Shown here one piece after another: positions 62,890 to 64,000 of a stretch of DNA of 64,000 bases. Within the stretch, counting starts at the first letter, position 1. Each line of letters opens with the position of its first letter. A model generated the notes under the pieces. That model made no database searches and was not told the origin of the DNA. It saw only the letters and a list, made by a program, of their open reading frames with translations. A program made the position numbers and the translations under genes. This DNA is from Paraglaciecola sp. GTDB taxonomy: Bacteria; Pseudomonadota; Gammaproteobacteria; Enterobacterales; Alteromonadaceae. The stretch spans positions 1 to 64,000 of the forward strand of contig JAACSL010000011.1 of NCBI GenBank assembly GCA_009993955.1. Reading direction: 5' to 3'.

Positions 62890-64000
62890 TTACAAAATTA
62901 GCGTAGTTGAATCGCGATTGGGATTAGCTGTGTATTGCCAAAACGCGGGTTTTTCATGCATCAGTAAAACCACACATTTGTCTTGTAACCAAGGGCTTAA
63001 GTTTGTCCATATCGTGGCGGCCATGTTGCTATCAACACCATTAAAGGGTTCATCCAAAAGCAAAAATTGCGGGGATTTTAATACGAGTCTGGCTAAACAA
63101 ATTCGACGGGCTTGACCACCTGATAATTGATTACCCGTATCACCCAGCCAGGTATCGAGTTGTTGCGGAAGCGATCTTACCCACTCACTTAATGCAACTT
63201 TATCTAAGGCGGCAAAGATCTCAGCGCTGCTTAAATTGGGCATGCCTAAGGTGAGATTGGCATACAAAGTATCAGCTAAAATAGTATTTTGTTGACTCAA
63301 ATAACCTATCTGATTTTGCCAGTGGGCAATATTGGTGTGCGTAAGCATTTGTTCGTTAAGTAAAATTGTGCACTGAGCTTGGCTAAAACGTAGCACATTG
63401 GCTTGCCCACTGAGCAACTCACTTAATGTGGATTTCCCCCTGCCCGACTTTCCGAGTACTAACAGTTTGTCATTAAGCCCTAAGTTAATATCGATTACGC
63501 TTTCACAACTAGCCGGTATATAAGGGTGTTTTGACAGGTGCATTGCAAAGGAACGGATACAGGAGAAGCCAGCTTCTTCGTTTGTCGGTGTTGAACTAGC
63601 TGGCTGATCTTGTGCTGCCAGCCTGTGATCATTACTGGATAATTGTGCCAGCGGTTGCAAACGCTGCGCTGCATAGGTGGTTTTACCCCATTGACTAAAC
63701 TGACTAGGTAAGTTTTGCAGGAGTTCGATGACACCAATACAAGCCAGTATGATTAAAACGGCCATTGGACCACTGAAATAATCCTGCTGAAATCCATAAA
63801 ACGCCATAAGGCAAAAGAAAATCAGGGCGATGCTAAGCACTACGCTATGCAATAGCTGACAATGCTCCAAGCGTCGCTTAAGTCGATTTTGTAACTCACC
63901 AAATTGCGCGATGGTTTGCAGCAAATGCTGCTGATGTTGCTGATTAGCAGCCATTGATTTTAGCACCAACTGCCCTTGTAAATGTTCGATGGCTTGGCTA
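62890..64000 (-). CDS. cydC: CydC-like thiol-exporter ABC protein, truncated by window end
   Basis: Open to the window edge, so only the last 370 residues are seen. N-terminal part visible here is the tail of the transmembrane domain (SVVLSIALIFFCLMAFYGFQ; MAVLIILACIGVIELLQ). ATP-binding domain: Walker A VLGKSGRGKSTL, signature QLSGGQARRICLARL, Walker B FLLLDEPFNGVD, H-loop LLMHE. CydDC exports cysteine and glutathione and is needed to assemble cytochrome bd. CydC is preferred over CydD from the layout and the absence of a following cydC; it is not certain which half it is. Confidence 0.75.
   Translation of the reverse strand, partial: SQAIEHLQGQLVLKSMAANQQHQQHLLQTIAQFGELQNRLKRRLEHCQLLHSVVLSIALIFFCLMAFYGFQQDYFSGPMAVLIILACIGVIELLQNLPSQFSQWGKTTYAAQRLQPLAQLSSNDHRLAAQDQPASSTPTNEEAGFSCIRSFAMHLSKHPYIPASCESVIDINLGLNDKLLVLGKSGRGKSTLSELLSGQANVLRFSQAQCTILLNEQMLTHTNIAHWQNQIGYLSQQNTILADTLYANLTLGMPNLSSAEIFAALDKVALSEWVRSLPQQLDTWLGDTGNQLSGGQARRICLARLVLKSPQFLLLDEPFNGVDSNMAATIWTNLSPWLQDKCVVLLMHEKPAFWQYTANPNRDSTTLIL

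Noticed and set aside
1-64000. CRISPR array, rRNA or intact insertion sequence
   Set aside because: No regularly spaced repeats, no rRNA sequence and no complete transposase were seen on either strand.

Overview
The window looks like chromosomal DNA of a marine gammaproteobacterium, most likely of the Alteromonadales (Alteromonas/Glaciecola-like). This rests on moderate GC, two ordinary bacterial tRNA genes (Leu-CAG, Ser-GGA), an nlpI-type lipoprotein, an isoquinoline oxidoreductase pair, a GH3 glycosidase, a PEP-CTERM-like protein and several multihaem cytochromes. It is inferred from gene style, with no marker gene for proof. Genes are dense on both strands. No CRISPR array, rRNA, intact IS or prophage is visible.

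Layout. 1-7.2 kb: 3' part of a RecQ-type helicase, an RND efflux pair, tRNA-Leu and a small membrane protein. 7.3-15.2 kb: two membrane-anchored regulators (AraC type, LytTR type) flanking a DUF2306 protein and an acyltransferase-3 protein, then a metallo-beta-lactamase-fold lipoprotein, an ACT protein, and an HxlR regulator divergent from an alpha/beta hydrolase. 15.3-18.8 kb: GH3-PA14 lipoprotein and DsbA. 19.0-25.1 kb: a tight unidirectional cluster of a membrane-anchored class III aminotransferase, a PHP-GT4 fusion, a phosphatidylserine-decarboxylase homologue and an Mpo1/DUF962-like membrane protein. This is the best candidate here for an undescribed envelope-lipid pathway. 25.2-27.5 kb: K+-channel-like protein, GST, DUF1244 and a lone DUF4010 protein.

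27.7-32.9 kb: a translationally coupled MacB-like ABC exporter operon with three different periplasmic adaptors in a row. 33-35.6 kb: IorA/IorB-type molybdenum oxidoreductase. 35.7-41.4 kb: 5'-nucleotidase-like lipoprotein, a small unknown, cdd, nlpI with an HExxH protein directly behind it, and nadA. 41.5-43.1 kb: HAD phosphatase, then tRNA-Ser(GGA) with hairpins upstream and an integrase N-terminus remnant downstream, the scar of an old integration event. 43.2-51.6 kb: secreted HExxH lipoprotein, octahaem cytochrome-TPR protein, membrane TPR protein and PEP-CTERM-like protein.

51.9-64 kb: msrB-msrA; an NhaC antiporter behind an FAD oxidoreductase that is divergent from a Rieske oxygenase, with a 17+17 bp perfect palindrome in the shared promoter and a BetI-like TetR gene next door; and a leftward sulfur module (persulfide-dioxygenase-like MBL protein, TauE exporter, DUF442 phosphatase-fold protein, short MauE-like protein, porin-like protein, dihaem cytochrome c-rhodanese fusion). 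The window ends inside a CydC-like ABC exporter gene. All functions are read from motifs and gene order by eye; no database search was run.
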